From Porphyromonas cangingivalis (GTDB lineage: Bacteria; Bacteroidota; Bacteroidia; Bacteroidales; Porphyromonadaceae), in the NCBI RefSeq assembly GCF_900638305.1, contig NZ_LR134506.1, forward strand, positions 248,001 to 312,000: a DNA stretch of 64,000 nucleotides, given 5' to 3'. Made by a program: the position numbers and the translations under genes. Shown here piece after piece: positions 24,320 through 33,936 of the stretch. The notes under the pieces are model-generated. The model was not told the origin of the DNA, did no database searches, and worked only from the letters and a program-made list of their open reading frames with translations. Numbering within the stretch: the first letter of the stretch is position 1; each line of letters begins with the position of its first letter.

Positions 24320-26802
24320 GAAATATACTGAAAGCCACCACGCTGGAGAACCGCTTTCCGCTGCTTGCCGTCGAAGAGGGGTGTATCCTCTCGAAGGAGG
24401 CTGACATCACGGTTGCTTTTCGGGTCGAACTTCCCGAACTCTATACGGTGACAAGTGCGGAGTATGTCGCCATTCATTCGGCTTGGGTGAAGGCAATCAA
24501 GGTGTTGCCGACCTACAGCATCGTACACAAACAGGATTGGTTCGTCAAGGAGGGCTACCGCCCGGAATTGCAAAAGGAGGATATGAGCTTCCTTTCCCGA
24601 AGTTTCGAGCGGCACTTCAACGAGCGACCATTCCTTCATCACGACTGTTATTTGTTCCTGACTAAGACAACCAAGAACCGCAGCCGACAGCAAAGCAACT
24701 TTTCCACTCTCTGCCGGGGACATATCATCCCCAAGGAGGTACGGGACAAGGATACCGCCCGAAAATTTCTTGAAGCTACCGAGCAATTCGAGAGAATTAT
24801 CAATGAGAGCGGCTTTGTCTGTCTTACCCGATTGAGCGATGAGGAAATTATCGGGACAGAGGATAAGCCGGGACTGATAGAAAAATACTTCTCTCTGTCC
24901 CTATCTGACACGACGGTCTTGGAAGACATTGACCTCCGTGCCGACAGCATGCGTATCGGCGACAAACGGCTCTGCCTGCATACGCTTTCCGATACGGAAG
25001 ATCTGCCCGGACAGGTTGCTACGGATATGCGGTATGAGCGTTTATCCACCGACCGAAGTGACTGCCGCCTTTCATTTGCCGCTCCCGTGGGGCTGTTGTT
25101 GCCGTGCAACCATATCTATAACCAGTATGTGCTGATTGACGACAGTGCGGAGAACCTGCAACGCTTCGAGAAGAGCGCACGGAATATGCACTCGCTCTCC
25201 CGTTACAGCCGAAGCAACCAAATCAACAAACAGTGGATTGACGAGTATCTGAATGAGGCACACAGCTTCGGACTTACCTCGGTACGCTGCCACTGCAACG
25301 TGCTGGCATGGAGCGAGGATGAGGAGGAACTCCGCCTTATCCGCAATGATGTGGGTAGTCAGCTGGCACTGATGGAGTGCAAGCCACGACACAACACGGT
25401 GGATGTGCCGACGCTCTTCTGGGCGGGCATTCCCGGCAATGAAGCCGACTTCCCTGCCGAAGAGAGTTTCTACACCTTCATCGAACAGGCGGTATGCTTC
25501 TTCAATGAGGAAACCAACTACCGTGATTCTTTGTCTCCGTTCGGCATTAAGATGGCAGACCGAAGCGGAAAGCCTATTCATCTTGACATCTCCGACCTGC
25601 CCATGAAGCAAGGCATCATCACGAACCGCAACAAGTTCATCTTGGGACCGTCGGGTTCGGGCAAGTCGTTCTTCACCAACCACCTACTAAGGCAGTACTG
25701 GGAACAGAACACCCATATCGTCTTGGTAGACACGGGAAACAGCTATCAGGGCTTGTGCGAGATGATACGCCACAAGACGCAGGGCGAGGATGGGGTCTAT
25801 TTCACCTACTCAGACGAGAGTCCCATCAGCTTCAATCCCTTCTACACGACGGACAAGATTTTTGATGTGGAGAAGCGGGAGAGCATCAAGACACTGCTGC
25901 TGACGCTGTGGAAAAAGGACAATGAGCCTGCCACCCGTTCGGAAGAGGTTGCCCTCTCCAATGCCGTTTCGCTCTTTATCGAGCGGATCAAGACAGACGA
26001 TGGTATCGTTCCTTCGTTCAACAGCTTTTACGAGTATCTCACCACCGATTACTCGGCTCTGCTTCGTGAGAAAAAGGTCAGGGAAAAGGATTTTGACTTG
26101 CCCAATTTTCTCAACGTGCTGGAGCCGTACTACAAGGGTGGCGAATACGACTATCTGCTGAACTCGGACAAGCAACTCGACCTATTGAACGCCCGCTTCA
26201 TCGTTTTCGAAATCGACGCGATAAAGGATCATCCCATCCTCTTTCCCATCACGACCATCATCATTATGGAGTTGTTCATCAATAAGATGCGACGACTGAA
26301 AGGGGTTCGGAAAGTCATCCTTATCGAGGAAGCGTGGAAGGCGATAGCTTCCGCAAATATGGCGGGATACATACGCTACCTCTACAAGACCGTGCGTAAG
26401 TTCTTCGGCGAAGCGGTCGTGGTGACTCAGGAGGTGGACGATATCATTTCCTCTTCCGTAGTCAAGGAGTCCATTATCAACAATAGCGATTGCAAGATAC
26501 TCCTTGACCAACGCAAGTACATGAACAAGTTCGACCAGATACAGGCACTCTTGGGATTGACGGACAAGGAGCGGGGACAAATCCTCTCTATCAACCAGAG
26601 CAACGATGCCACGAGGTCATACAAGGAGGTATGGATCGGACTGGGTGGTGTACAATCCGCTGTCTATGCCACCGAAGTATCAAAAGCCGAATACCTCACC
26701 TACACAACGGAGGAGACAGAGAAAATGCGCGTACTGGCCCGTGCCGAGCAACTCGGCGGCAACATGGAGCTTGCCATCAGGCAGCTCACTGAAGAAGAAT
26801 AG
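24316..26802 (+). CDS. traG: TraG conjugation ATPase (VirB4-like)
   Basis: An 828-residue ATPase that powers assembly or substrate passage through the conjugative channel. Walker A is ILGPSGSGKSFFTN near residue 442; Walker B is KVILIEEAWKAIAS near residue 670. Later motifs (VVVTQEVDDIISSSVV) fit VirB4/TraG-type enzymes. The length is normal for TraG of CTnDOT-like elements. It overlaps traF and is followed after 33 bases by traI. Confidence 0.95.
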   Translation: MRNILKATTLENRFPLLAVEEGCILSKEADITVAFRVELPELYTVTSAEYVAIHSAWVKAIKVLPTYSIVHKQDWFVKEGYRPELQKEDMSFLSRSFERHFNERPFLHHDCYLFLTKTTKNRSRQQSNFSTLCRGHIIPKEVRDKDTARKFLEATEQFERIINESGFVCLTRLSDEEIIGTEDKPGLIEKYFSLSLSDTTVLEDIDLRADSMRIGDKRLCLHTLSDTEDLPGQVATDMRYERLSTDRSDCRLSFAAPVGLLLPCNHIYNQYVLIDDSAENLQRFEKSARNMHSLSRYSRSNQINKQWIDEYLNEAHSFGLTSVRCHCNVLAWSEDEEELRLIRNDVGSQLALMECKPRHNTVDVPTLFWAGIPGNEADFPAEESFYTFIEQAVCFFNEETNYRDSLSPFGIKMADRSGKPIHLDISDLPMKQGIITNRNKFILGPSGSGKSFFTNHLLRQYWEQNTHIVLVDTGNSYQGLCEMIRHKTQGEDGVYFTYSDESPISFNPFYTTDKIFDVEKRESIKTLLLTLWKKDNEPATRSEEVALSNAVSLFIERIKTDDGIVPSFNSFYEYLTTDYSALLREKKVREKDFDLPNFLNVLEPYYKGGEYDYLLNSDKQLDLLNARFIVFEIDAIKDHPILFPITTIIIMELFINKMRRLKGVRKVILIEEAWKAIASANMAGYIRYLYKTVRKFFGEAVVVTQEVDDIISSSVVKESIINNSDCKILLDQRKYMNKFDQIQALLGLTDKERGQILSINQSNDATRSYKEVWIGLGGVQSAVYATEVSKAEYLTYTTEETEKMRVLARAEQLGGNMELAIRQLTEEE

Positions 26803-26816
26803 TCAAGAATAATCAT

Positions 26817-26834
26817 CACTAAAATCCAACGTAA
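26817..26834 (+). repeat. Recurrent ICE leader motif upstream of traI
   Basis: CACTAAAATCCAACGTAA, ending one base before the traI ATG. Confidence 0.5.
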
Positions 26835-26835
26835 A

Positions 26836-27465
26836 ATGAGAAAGAGAATTTTAATGCTTATCACGTGCGGTTGCCTCCTGGCCGGCAGTGCACACGCCCA
26901 GTGGGTAGTCACAGACCCCACCAACCTTGCACAGAGCATCATCAACACGACCAAGGAAATCGTACAAACCTCCAAAACGGTCAAGAACACGCTCAACAAC
27001 TTCAAAGAGGTGGAGAAACTCTACAATGAGAGCAAGAAGTACTACGACGCTCTGAAAAAAGTGAATGACCTCGTGCGGGATGCCCAACGAGTCAAAGAGA
27101 CCATCCTGATGGTCGGGGAAATCTCCGACATCTATATGAACAACTACAAGAAGATGCTTTCCGACCCGAACTTCCGTCCAGAGGAGTTGGTTGCCATCGC
27201 CAACGGTTATACCAAACTACTCGGAGAGAGTAACAACCTGCTCAAGGAGCTGAAGCAGGTGGTGAACATCACCACGCTGAAGATGACCGACAAGGAGCGT
27301 ATGGATGTGGTGGATCGCTGCTACAAGGAAATCAGGGATTATCGTAACCTCGTGCGTTACTACACGAACAAGAACATCTCCGTGAGCTATCTCAGAGCCA
27401 AGAAGCAGCAGGATACCGACCGGGTGCTTTCGCTCTATGGAACGGACAACGAAAGGTATTGGTAG
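26836..27465 (+). CDS. traI: TraI, DUF4141 periplasmic protein
   Basis: A 209-residue protein with a signal peptide (ILMLITCGCLLAGSAHAQW) and a helical, coiled-coil-like mature part (TSKTVKNTLNNFKEVEKL). This matches DUF4141/TraI proteins and resembles VirB5-type components in plan. The stop (TAG 27463-27465) lies just before the traJ ATG. It is preceded directly by the recurrent leader motif. Confidence 0.88.
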   Translation: MRKRILMLITCGCLLAGSAHAQWVVTDPTNLAQSIINTTKEIVQTSKTVKNTLNNFKEVEKLYNESKKYYDALKKVNDLVRDAQRVKETILMVGEISDIYMNNYKKMLSDPNFRPEELVAIANGYTKLLGESNNLLKELKQVVNITTLKMTDKERMDVVDRCYKEIRDYRNLVRYYTNKNISVSYLRAKKQQDTDRVLSLYGTDNERYW

Positions 27466-27467
27466 TC

Positions 27468-28559
27468 ATGGGAGCGGAATTTGATAACCTGCACCAAGTC
27501 CTCCGTTCGCTTTACACGGAGATGATGCCGATGTGCGGCAACATGATAGGGGTAGCCAAAGGCATTGCGGGCTTGGGAGCACTCTTCTATGTAGCACTTC
27601 GGGTGTGGCAGACCTTGGCTCGTGCCGAACCCATCGACGTCTATCCGCTACTTCGTCCCTTTGCACTCGGTCTTTGCATCCTCTTCTTTCCGATGGTGCT
27701 GGAGACCATCAATGGGGTACTCAGTCCCGTTGTGCAGGGTACACACAAGATGCTCGAAAAGCAGACCTTCAGCATGGACGAATACCGCAAGTTACGGGAC
27801 AAACTGGAATACGAGGCGATGGTGAAGAATCCCGAAACAGCCTATCTGGTAAGTAATGAAGAGTTCGACAAAAAATTGGATGAACTCGGTATCGCCCCCT
27901 CGGATATGGCAACGATGGCAGGAATGTATGTGGAGCGCAGTATGTACAACCTCAAGAAATGGTTCCGTAATATGGTGCGGGAGTTCTTGGAACTGCTTTT
28001 CGCCGCTTCCTCCCTGCTCATCGACACGCTCAGGACTTTCTTCCTGATAGTCCTCTCCATCTTGGGACCGATAGCCTTCGCCATCTCGGTGTGGGACGGT
28101 TTTCAGAGTACCCTCACGCAATGGTTTACGAGGTATATCTCCATCTATCTGTGGCTACCTGTGGCGGACTTGTTCAGCTCGATGCTGGCGAAGATTCAGG
28201 AGCTGATGCTCAAGCATGACATCACACAGCTACAAAATGACCCTACCTATACGATAGATGCCTCGAATGGGGTCTACCTTGTATTTATGATTATCGGCAT
28301 CATCGGCTACTTTACCATTCCAACGGTTGCGGGCTGGGTGATACAGGCAGGTGGAGCAGGTAATTTCGGAAAAAACGTGAACTATGCAGCAGGAAAGGGT
28401 GCCGGTATCGCAGGTGCCGTGGGTGGAGCCGCAGGCGGCTTTGCCGTGGGACACGGACGAAGCATGATGAACCATGCGGGCAGCAAAGCCAAAGAGATTG
28501 CCGGAAAATTATTTCATCGGGGAGAAAACAAATCCTCCGAACCATCGGAACAAAATTAA
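27468..28559 (+). CDS. traJ: TraJ, polytopic membrane protein (VirB6-like)
   Basis: About 363 residues from ATG 27468 (MGAEFDNLHQVLRSL); a TTG nine bases earlier overlaps traI and is less likely. Five or more membrane helices are visible (MIGVAKGIAGLGALFYVAL; FALGLCILFFPMVL; FFLIVLSILGPIAFAI; GVYLVFMIIGIIGYF), followed by a glycine/alanine-rich tail (AGKGAGIAGAVGGAAGGF). The plan fits TraJ/VirB6-type inner-membrane channel proteins. Confidence 0.9.
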   Translation: MGAEFDNLHQVLRSLYTEMMPMCGNMIGVAKGIAGLGALFYVALRVWQTLARAEPIDVYPLLRPFALGLCILFFPMVLETINGVLSPVVQGTHKMLEKQTFSMDEYRKLRDKLEYEAMVKNPETAYLVSNEEFDKKLDELGIAPSDMATMAGMYVERSMYNLKKWFRNMVREFLELLFAASSLLIDTLRTFFLIVLSILGPIAFAISVWDGFQSTLTQWFTRYISIYLWLPVADLFSSMLAKIQELMLKHDITQLQNDPTYTIDASNGVYLVFMIIGIIGYFTIPTVAGWVIQAGGAGNFGKNVNYAAGKGAGIAGAVGGAAGGFAVGHGRSMMNHAGSKAKEIAGKLFHRGENKSSEPSEQN

Positions 28560-28565
28560 AACGCT

Positions 28566-29189
28566 ATGGAATTTAAGTCATTAAAGAATATCGAAACAAG
28601 TTTCAGGCAGATACGCCTTTTTACTTTGGTTGTCGTCTGTCTGTGTGCCGCCCTTGCGGGCTATTCGGTATGGAGTGCCTACTCCTTTGCCGAAGCTCAA
28701 AGGCAGAAAATCTATGTGCTGGATGGCGGTAAGTCGCTGATGCTCGCCTTGTCGCAGGATCTGTCGCAGAACAGACCCGCCGAGGCGAAAGAGCACGTGC
28801 GCCGCTTCCACGAGTTGTTCTTCACCCTTTCGCCCGATAAGAGTGCCATCGAGGGGAATATCTCCCGTGCGCTGCTCTTGGCGGACAAAAGTGCCTACAA
28901 TTACTATCGGGATTTCTCCGAGAAAGGGTACTACAACCGTATCGTGGCAGGAAACATCAATCAGGTCGTGCAGGTGGACAGCGTACTCTGTGACTTTGAC
29001 CACTATCCCTATTCGGTACGGACGTACGCCCGGCAGATGATTATCCGTGCAACCAACGTGACCGAGCGCAATCTCGTGACCGTATGTCGCCTGCTCAATA
29101 CGAGCCGCAGCGACGACAATCCGAACGGATTCAACATCGAGGGATTTGAAATATTGGAGAACAAGGACATCAGTACTCGTAAGCGATGA
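28566..29189 (+). CDS. traK: TraK, bitopic membrane protein (VirB8-like)
   Basis: A 207-residue protein with a short cytoplasmic start (SLKNIETSFRQIRLF), one membrane helix (TLVVVCLCAALAGYSVWSAY) and a periplasmic domain containing DKSAYNYYRDFSEKGYYNRI. This is the characteristic TraK of CTnDOT-like operons, comparable in layout to VirB8. The 3' end overlaps traL by 4 bases (ATGA). Confidence 0.92.
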   Translation: MEFKSLKNIETSFRQIRLFTLVVVCLCAALAGYSVWSAYSFAEAQRQKIYVLDGGKSLMLALSQDLSQNRPAEAKEHVRRFHELFFTLSPDKSAIEGNISRALLLADKSAYNYYRDFSEKGYYNRIVAGNINQVVQVDSVLCDFDHYPYSVRTYARQMIIRATNVTERNLVTVCRLLNTSRSDDNPNGFNIEGFEILENKDISTRKR

Positions 29190-29518
29190 AAAAGAAAAGT
29201 CTGTTCCGAATGATGCAGGAGGGAGCGGAGGCAAGACTCCGCCGCCTGTGCGGACGCATCCCCACTCATATGAGGTTATATGTCGTCCTGACGATGCTTC
29301 TCTTTTTCGCCTTCCTTGCCAACTATGTTTTCTTCAACGGTTTGTACCGTATCTTTTCCGAAGGAGACTCCGAAGAGGAAAGGCTACCGGCAATCAAGCA
29401 TATAGAAGCCCCTGAAGTAAGGCGGCTCTATCCGCAAGACAGTATCAACCTATTAAAGTATTACGATTATGTTCCCATTCAAAAGAAAGACAGCCTCCGA
29501 TACGAGTACCTCGCCTGA
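29186..29518 (+). CDS. traL: TraL, DUF3989 membrane protein
   Basis: A 110-residue protein with a basic cytoplasmic start (RRLCGRIPTHMR), one membrane helix (LYVVLTMLLFFAFLANYVFF) and a short periplasmic part ending IQKKDSLRYEYLA. Matches DUF3989/TraL. It overlaps traK at its start and traM by 50 bases at its end, an unusually long overlap but common for this gene pair. Confidence 0.85.
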   Translation: MKKKSLFRMMQEGAEARLRRLCGRIPTHMRLYVVLTMLLFFAFLANYVFFNGLYRIFSEGDSEEERLPAIKHIEAPEVRRLYPQDSINLLKYYDYVPIQKKDSLRYEYLA

Positions 29519-30833
29519 GCTGACGGAAGAAGAGAGACAAAGGCAAAAGAAGTTTATCATTTATCCCCTGATGTTTCTGCTTTTTGCAGGCTCCATGTGG
29601 CTCATTTTCGCTCCGTCGGAGAAAGAAGAGGAGAAACAGACCAAGGGCTTCAACACGGAAGTGCCCGACCCGATGGCAGCCGAACTGATTGGTGATAAGA
29701 AGAAAGCCTATGAGAAGGAGATGATGGAACAGAAGGAGCAGGAACGAAGTCGTGCCATGCAAAGCCTTAGTTCCATGTTCGGGGAAATGACAGGAGGAGA
29801 GACTTCACAGGGAGCGGGCGAAGCGTCCGCTTGGGAGTCTGACCCCTCGAATGAGAGTGAGGGATACACGTCCCGACATTCTGCCCCGCAAGATGGCTTT
29901 CACGCTTCGGCATCCGCCTATCAGGACATCAACCGCACGCTCGGCAGTTTCTATGAAGCACCGAGGGAAGACCTCGAAAAGGAGGAGCTGCGTGCTCGAT
30001 TGGCAGAGTTGGAAAACCGTATGAATAGCGAACAGCAGTCGCCTGCCATAACCGTAAACGACCAGATGGCATTGCTCGAAAAGTCCTATCAGTTGGCGGC
30101 AAAGTATATGCCGTCGGGTGCTGGACAACCATCTTCCAATATGGCGTTGGTGTCGGATGGGGAGACGGCTTCCGAAAGGAAAGCGGTCGCAACCACCCGA
30201 AACGGGAAGGCGGTAGCTTTTCCCGTTGCCCCTGTGAGCGAACAAGTGGTGTCGGCTCTGGCGCAGCCGATGAGCGACTCGACTTTCCGCTCCGAATATG
30301 TCAAGGAGAGAAATTTCCTATTTCAAACTGCTATCGGGACAGCCTCACAGACGGATAGAAACACCATATCAGCCTGTGTGCATAACAACCAGACGGTTAT
30401 GGATGGTCAGACGGTGCGTTTCCGTCTCTTGGAACCGATGCAGGTCTCCGGCAGGGAAATACCACGCAATACCCTTGTCGTGGGAACGACAAAGGTACAG
30501 GGCGAACGGCTTGCCGTTGTCATTTCTTCACTGGAATATCAGGGCAATATCATTCCCGTAGAGCTGACAGTGTACGATATGGACGGGCAGGAAGGGATAT
30601 TCATTCCCGGCTCGATGGAGCGCAGTGCCGCCAAGGAGATTGCCGCTAACATGGGGACATCCGTGGGCAGCAGCATGAACATCTCCACCGATGCAGGTGC
30701 ACAGCTTGCCGCCGACTTGGGCAAGGGGCTGATACAGGGAACCTCGCAGTATTTCGCCAAGAAAATGCGCACCGTCAAGGTGCATCTCAAAGCCGGATAC
30801 AAGGTATTGCTCTACCAACCTGAAAACAAGTAA
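29469..30833 (+). CDS. traM: TraM (VirB10-like) channel protein
   Basis: A 454-residue protein with one membrane helix near residue 30 (FIIYPLMFLLFAGSMWLIF), a long charged and Ser/Glu-rich linker with a helical segment (LEKEELRARLAELENRMN), and a beta-rich C-terminal domain (RFRLLEPMQVSGREIPRNT; VELTVYDMDGQEGIFIPG). This is the plan of TraM, comparable to VirB10, which spans the periplasm and links inner and outer membrane parts of the channel. Confidence 0.92.
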   Translation: MFPFKRKTASDTSTSPELTEEERQRQKKFIIYPLMFLLFAGSMWLIFAPSEKEEEKQTKGFNTEVPDPMAAELIGDKKKAYEKEMMEQKEQERSRAMQSLSSMFGEMTGGETSQGAGEASAWESDPSNESEGYTSRHSAPQDGFHASASAYQDINRTLGSFYEAPREDLEKEELRARLAELENRMNSEQQSPAITVNDQMALLEKSYQLAAKYMPSGAGQPSSNMALVSDGETASERKAVATTRNGKAVAFPVAPVSEQVVSALAQPMSDSTFRSEYVKERNFLFQTAIGTASQTDRNTISACVHNNQTVMDGQTVRFRLLEPMQVSGREIPRNTLVVGTTKVQGERLAVVISSLEYQGNIIPVELTVYDMDGQEGIFIPGSMERSAAKEIAANMGTSVGSSMNISTDAGAQLAADLGKGLIQGTSQYFAKKMRTVKVHLKAGYKVLLYQPENK

Positions 30834-30851
30834 TTCACAGTTATTATTCAC

Positions 30852-30869
30852 CACTTTAATCCAATGTAA
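30852..30869 (+). repeat. Recurrent ICE leader motif upstream of traN
   Basis: CACTTTAATCCAATGTAA, ending two bases before the traN ATG. Confidence 0.5.
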
Positions 30870-30871
30870 AA

Positions 30872-31792
30872 ATGAAAAGAACAGTTTTAGCCATCGCCCT
30901 GATGCTGGGCGCAGTCTGTGCCAACGCACAGGAGACAACCTCAACGGGAGACCTCTATCAGGGTCTGACCCGAAAGATTGCCTTTGAGCGGATGATACCG
31001 CCCCACGGATTGGAAATCACCTATGACAAGACGGTGCACATCATCTTCCCATCTGCCGTGCGCTATGTCGATTTGGGTTCGCCCAATCTCATTGCGGGGA
31101 AGGCGGACGGAGCGGAAAACGTCATCCGTGTGAAAGCGACGGTCAAGAACTTCCACGAGGAGACGAACATGAGTGTCATCACCGAAGACGGAGCATTCTA
31201 CACCTTCAATGTCAAGTATGCCAACGAGCCACTGTTACTCAATGTGGAAATGGCGGACTCTATCCACGACGGGGCGAGCGTAAACCGACCGAACAACGCA
31301 ATGGAGGTTTATCTCAAGGAACTCGGCAGCGAGAGTCCGATGCTGGTAAGGCTTATCATGAAGTCCATTCACAAGGAGGACAGGCGGACTGTGAAGCACA
31401 TCGGCAGCAAGTCCTTCGGTATTCAGTACCTGCTCAAAGGGTTGTACTCGCACAACGGACTGCTGTACTTCCATACGGAACTGCGCAACAAGTCCAACGT
31501 GCCGTTCGACATCGACTTCATCACGTTCAAAATTGTGGACAAGAACGTAGCCAAGCAGACCGCCATGCAGGAGCAGGTACTGCTTCCGCTGCGTGCCTAC
31601 AACTATGTTACTTGCGTGGCGGGGCAGAAGAGCGGTCGCACGGTATTCACGCTTCAAAAGTTCACCATCCCCGACGATAAGCAGCTCATTGTGGAGATGC
31701 ACGAGAAGAACGGCGGAAGACACCAGTCTTTCGTTGTGGAGAACGAAGACCTTGTGCGTGCAAGGGAGATTGACGAACTCAAAGTGAAGTGA
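30872..31792 (+). CDS. traN: TraN, DUF4138 (VirB9-like) protein
   Basis: A 306-residue protein with a signal peptide (TVLAIALMLGAVCANAQE) and beta-rich mature part (GLEITYDKTVHIIFPSAVRY; DVERH-free but GLYSHNGLLYFHTELRNKS). This matches TraN/DUF4138, which is comparable to VirB9 and forms the outer part of the channel with TraM. It is followed after one base by traO. Confidence 0.92.
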   Translation: MKRTVLAIALMLGAVCANAQETTSTGDLYQGLTRKIAFERMIPPHGLEITYDKTVHIIFPSAVRYVDLGSPNLIAGKADGAENVIRVKATVKNFHEETNMSVITEDGAFYTFNVKYANEPLLLNVEMADSIHDGASVNRPNNAMEVYLKELGSESPMLVRLIMKSIHKEDRRTVKHIGSKSFGIQYLLKGLYSHNGLLYFHTELRNKSNVPFDIDFITFKIVDKNVAKQTAMQEQVLLPLRAYNYVTCVAGQKSGRTVFTLQKFTIPDDKQLIVEMHEKNGGRHQSFVVENEDLVRAREIDELKVK

Positions 31793-31793
31793 T

Positions 31794-32378
31794 ATGAGAA
31801 AGCTCGCATTTTTCCTGTTTGTCGTGATGCTTGCCCTCCTTGCAGGGCAGGCACACGCCCAACGATGTCTGCCCAAGATGAAGGGCATACGCCTGACCAC
31901 AGGCATGGCGGACGGCTTTTATACCAAGCCTGCCAGCAACAACACAGGCTATACGTTCGGGGCTTCGCTTGCCACCTATACCAAAGGCGGACATCAATGG
32001 GTGCTCGGGGTGGAGTATCTCCGCAGATACCACCCTTATCGAGATAGCCGTATCCCTATGGAGCAGTTCACAGGCGAGGGAGGCTTCTTCTTTGGTGTGC
32101 TTTCCGACGGGAGCAAGACCTTTTTCCTCTCCGCAGGCGTTTCCGCCTTGGCGGGATATGAGACGGTCAATGGAGGGAAGAAGCTGCTATTCGATGGCTC
32201 TACGCTCCATAACAAAGATGGCTTTATCTATGGTGGAGCAATCACCCTACAGGCGGAGACCTATCTGAGTGACCGCCTTGTACTGTTGCTCTATGGCAGG
32301 GAGCGTTGCCTGTGGGGAGGCTCTACGGGGCGTTTTCATGCCCAGTACGGTGTCGGACTGAAAATCATGCTGGACTGA
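31794..32378 (+). CDS. traO: TraO, outer-membrane-type protein
   Basis: A 194-residue protein with a signal peptide (LAFFLFVVMLALLAGQAHA) and beta-strand-rich sequence (GYTFGASLATYTKGGHQWVL) ending in an aromatic-tipped strand, like a small outer-membrane barrel. Matches TraO of CTnDOT-like operons. Its TGA stop overlaps the traP ATG (TGATGG). Confidence 0.88.
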   Translation: MRKLAFFLFVVMLALLAGQAHAQRCLPKMKGIRLTTGMADGFYTKPASNNTGYTFGASLATYTKGGHQWVLGVEYLRRYHPYRDSRIPMEQFTGEGGFFFGVLSDGSKTFFLSAGVSALAGYETVNGGKKLLFDGSTLHNKDGFIYGGAITLQAETYLSDRLVLLLYGRERCLWGGSTGRFHAQYGVGLKIMLD

Positions 32379-33223
32379 TGGACATGCGACAGATGAGAGA
32401 GATACCCATTGCGGACTTCCTGAACGCAATGGGTATTCATCCGACCAAACAGAAAGGAAACGCTTTATGGTATTCCGCTCCGTACCGCACGGAACGGACA
32501 CCCTCTTTCAAGGTCGATATCGCCAAGAATGTTTGGTTCGATTTCGGGACGGGCAAAGGTGGCGACATCTTCGACTTGGCAGGAGAGTTTATCGGAAGCA
32601 GTGATTTTCTCCTACGGGCGGCATTCATCGCACGGAACGGAGCTTGTCCGCTTCCCGTTATGGAGCAATCGCTAAGGGAAAAAGAAAGAGATCCCTCCTT
32701 TGAGGATATTGAGAGGCGTCCCTTATTGAATGGCAGACTGTTGGGCTATCTGGAAGAACGGGGTATCGATGCCCACGTTGCCATCCCCAACTGCGAGGAG
32801 GTGAGGTATCGTGTACGGGGCAAGCGGTACTATGCCATCGGCTTTCGTAACGAGGCAGGAGGAATGGAATTGCGTAATTGCTTTTTCAAGGGTTGCATAC
32901 CGCCCAAAGACATTTCACTGAAGCGTAACGGCTCGAACGTGTGTGCCGTCTTTGAGGGTTTTATGGATTACCTCTCCGCCATGCAACTCGGCATAATCGC
33001 TTCGGACTGGCTTGTCCTTAATTCCGTTTCCAACATGGAGAAGGCACTGAAAGTACTGGGCGGTTATCACAGGATAGAATGCTACCTCGATAATGATAAT
33101 GCGGGACGAAGAACATTGGAAAGGCTGAGGGCAGATTTCGGAGAGAAGGTTATTGACCGTTCCTCTCTGTATGCCGACCACAAAGATTTGAATGATTACC
33201 TGCTCTATCAAAGGCAGGAGTGA
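32378..33223 (+). CDS. traP: TraP, DNA-primase-like TOPRIM protein
   Basis: About 281 residues from the ATG overlapping the traO stop (MDMRQMREIPIADFLNAM). The first part resembles the DnaG zinc-finger region (APYRTERTPSFKV...FGTGKGGDIFDLA), but the zinc-binding cysteines are replaced, as is common in this family. The TOPRIM part has CAVFEGFMDYLSAMQ (acidic Glu) and CYLDNDNAGRRT (DxD-like). It may prime complementary-strand synthesis in the recipient. An in-frame extension upstream to 32306 lies inside traO and is not used. Confidence 0.88.
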   Translation: MDMRQMREIPIADFLNAMGIHPTKQKGNALWYSAPYRTERTPSFKVDIAKNVWFDFGTGKGGDIFDLAGEFIGSSDFLLRAAFIARNGACPLPVMEQSLREKERDPSFEDIERRPLLNGRLLGYLEERGIDAHVAIPNCEEVRYRVRGKRYYAIGFRNEAGGMELRNCFFKGCIPPKDISLKRNGSNVCAVFEGFMDYLSAMQLGIIASDWLVLNSVSNMEKALKVLGGYHRIECYLDNDNAGRRTLERLRADFGEKVIDRSSLYADHKDLNDYLLYQRQE

Positions 33224-33250
33224 GTGTATAACAATAAAATGTAAGGAACA

Positions 33251-33688
33251 ATGAAAAAGAAAATATTGAATACGATTTTGGTAATAGGAGTGCTTGCTCT
33301 TGCAGGATTTTGTTTATCTGCTTGTGATAATGAGTTGGATATTCAGCAGGCGTACCCGTTCACTGTCGAGACGATGCCCGTTCAGAAGCACATCGTCAAG
33401 GGACAGACGGCGGAGATACGCTGTACATTGAAAAGGGAGGGCAACTTTGCCGACACCCGCTACACCATAAGGTACTTTCAGCCCGATGGAAAAGGACGGC
33501 TGAAGATGGAAGACGGCACGATATTCAAACCCAATGACCGTTACCCGCTTACAAAAGAGGAGTTCAGGCTTTACTACACCTCTGCTTCCACCGACCAGCA
33601 GACAATCGACGTGTATGTGGAGGACAATTTCGGACAGACGGCAAAACTCTCGTTTGAGTTCAACAGCCAAGGGGAAGAGGAAAAGTAG
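33251..33688 (+). CDS. traQ: TraQ, DUF3872 lipoprotein
   Basis: A 145-residue protein with a lipoprotein signal (GVLALAGFCLSACDNE, Cys as lipid site) and a beta-sandwich-like domain (VKGQTAEIRCTLKREGNF; FQPDGKGRLKMEDG). This is TraQ/DUF3872. In related elements a lysozyme-like gene usually follows; here the operon is interrupted 170-250 bases further on by insertion sequences, so the tail of the usual tra region appears to be lost or displaced. Confidence 0.88.
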   Translation: MKKKILNTILVIGVLALAGFCLSACDNELDIQQAYPFTVETMPVQKHIVKGQTAEIRCTLKREGNFADTRYTIRYFQPDGKGRLKMEDGTIFKPNDRYPLTKEEFRLYYTSASTDQQTIDVYVEDNFGQTAKLSFEFNSQGEEEK

Positions 33689-33858
33689 AAGACAGATGAG
33701 ATTAACGTCAGTTCGACGTAAGAAAACAAAGAATGAAACAATCTCATAAACTTCATTAACTGCCTAATATTGTTGTAGTTATAATTGAAAAAGTGGCGAA
33801 TGAATTGGGCGTTAATGTCTGAAAATCAAGGTAATACACACAAATAAAATGCCACTCT

Positions 33859-33936
33859 ATGAAGACAAATATAGTAGATATTTTTTGTATGGCAGATGAC
33901 TTCTCAAAGCTTTTTGACCATGCAGATTTCAGAGTC
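33859..33936 (+). pseudogene. N-terminal stub of an IS982-like transposase
   Basis: An ATG at 33859 opens 26 codons reading MKTNIVDIFCMADDFSKLFD then HADFRV, which resembles the start of IS982-family transposases (short hydrophobic strand, then a DDF.K.F pattern). It is cut off exactly where the IS30 element begins at 33,937. The upstream 170 bases after traQ may hold the left end of this element. The family call rests on few residues. Confidence 0.4.
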
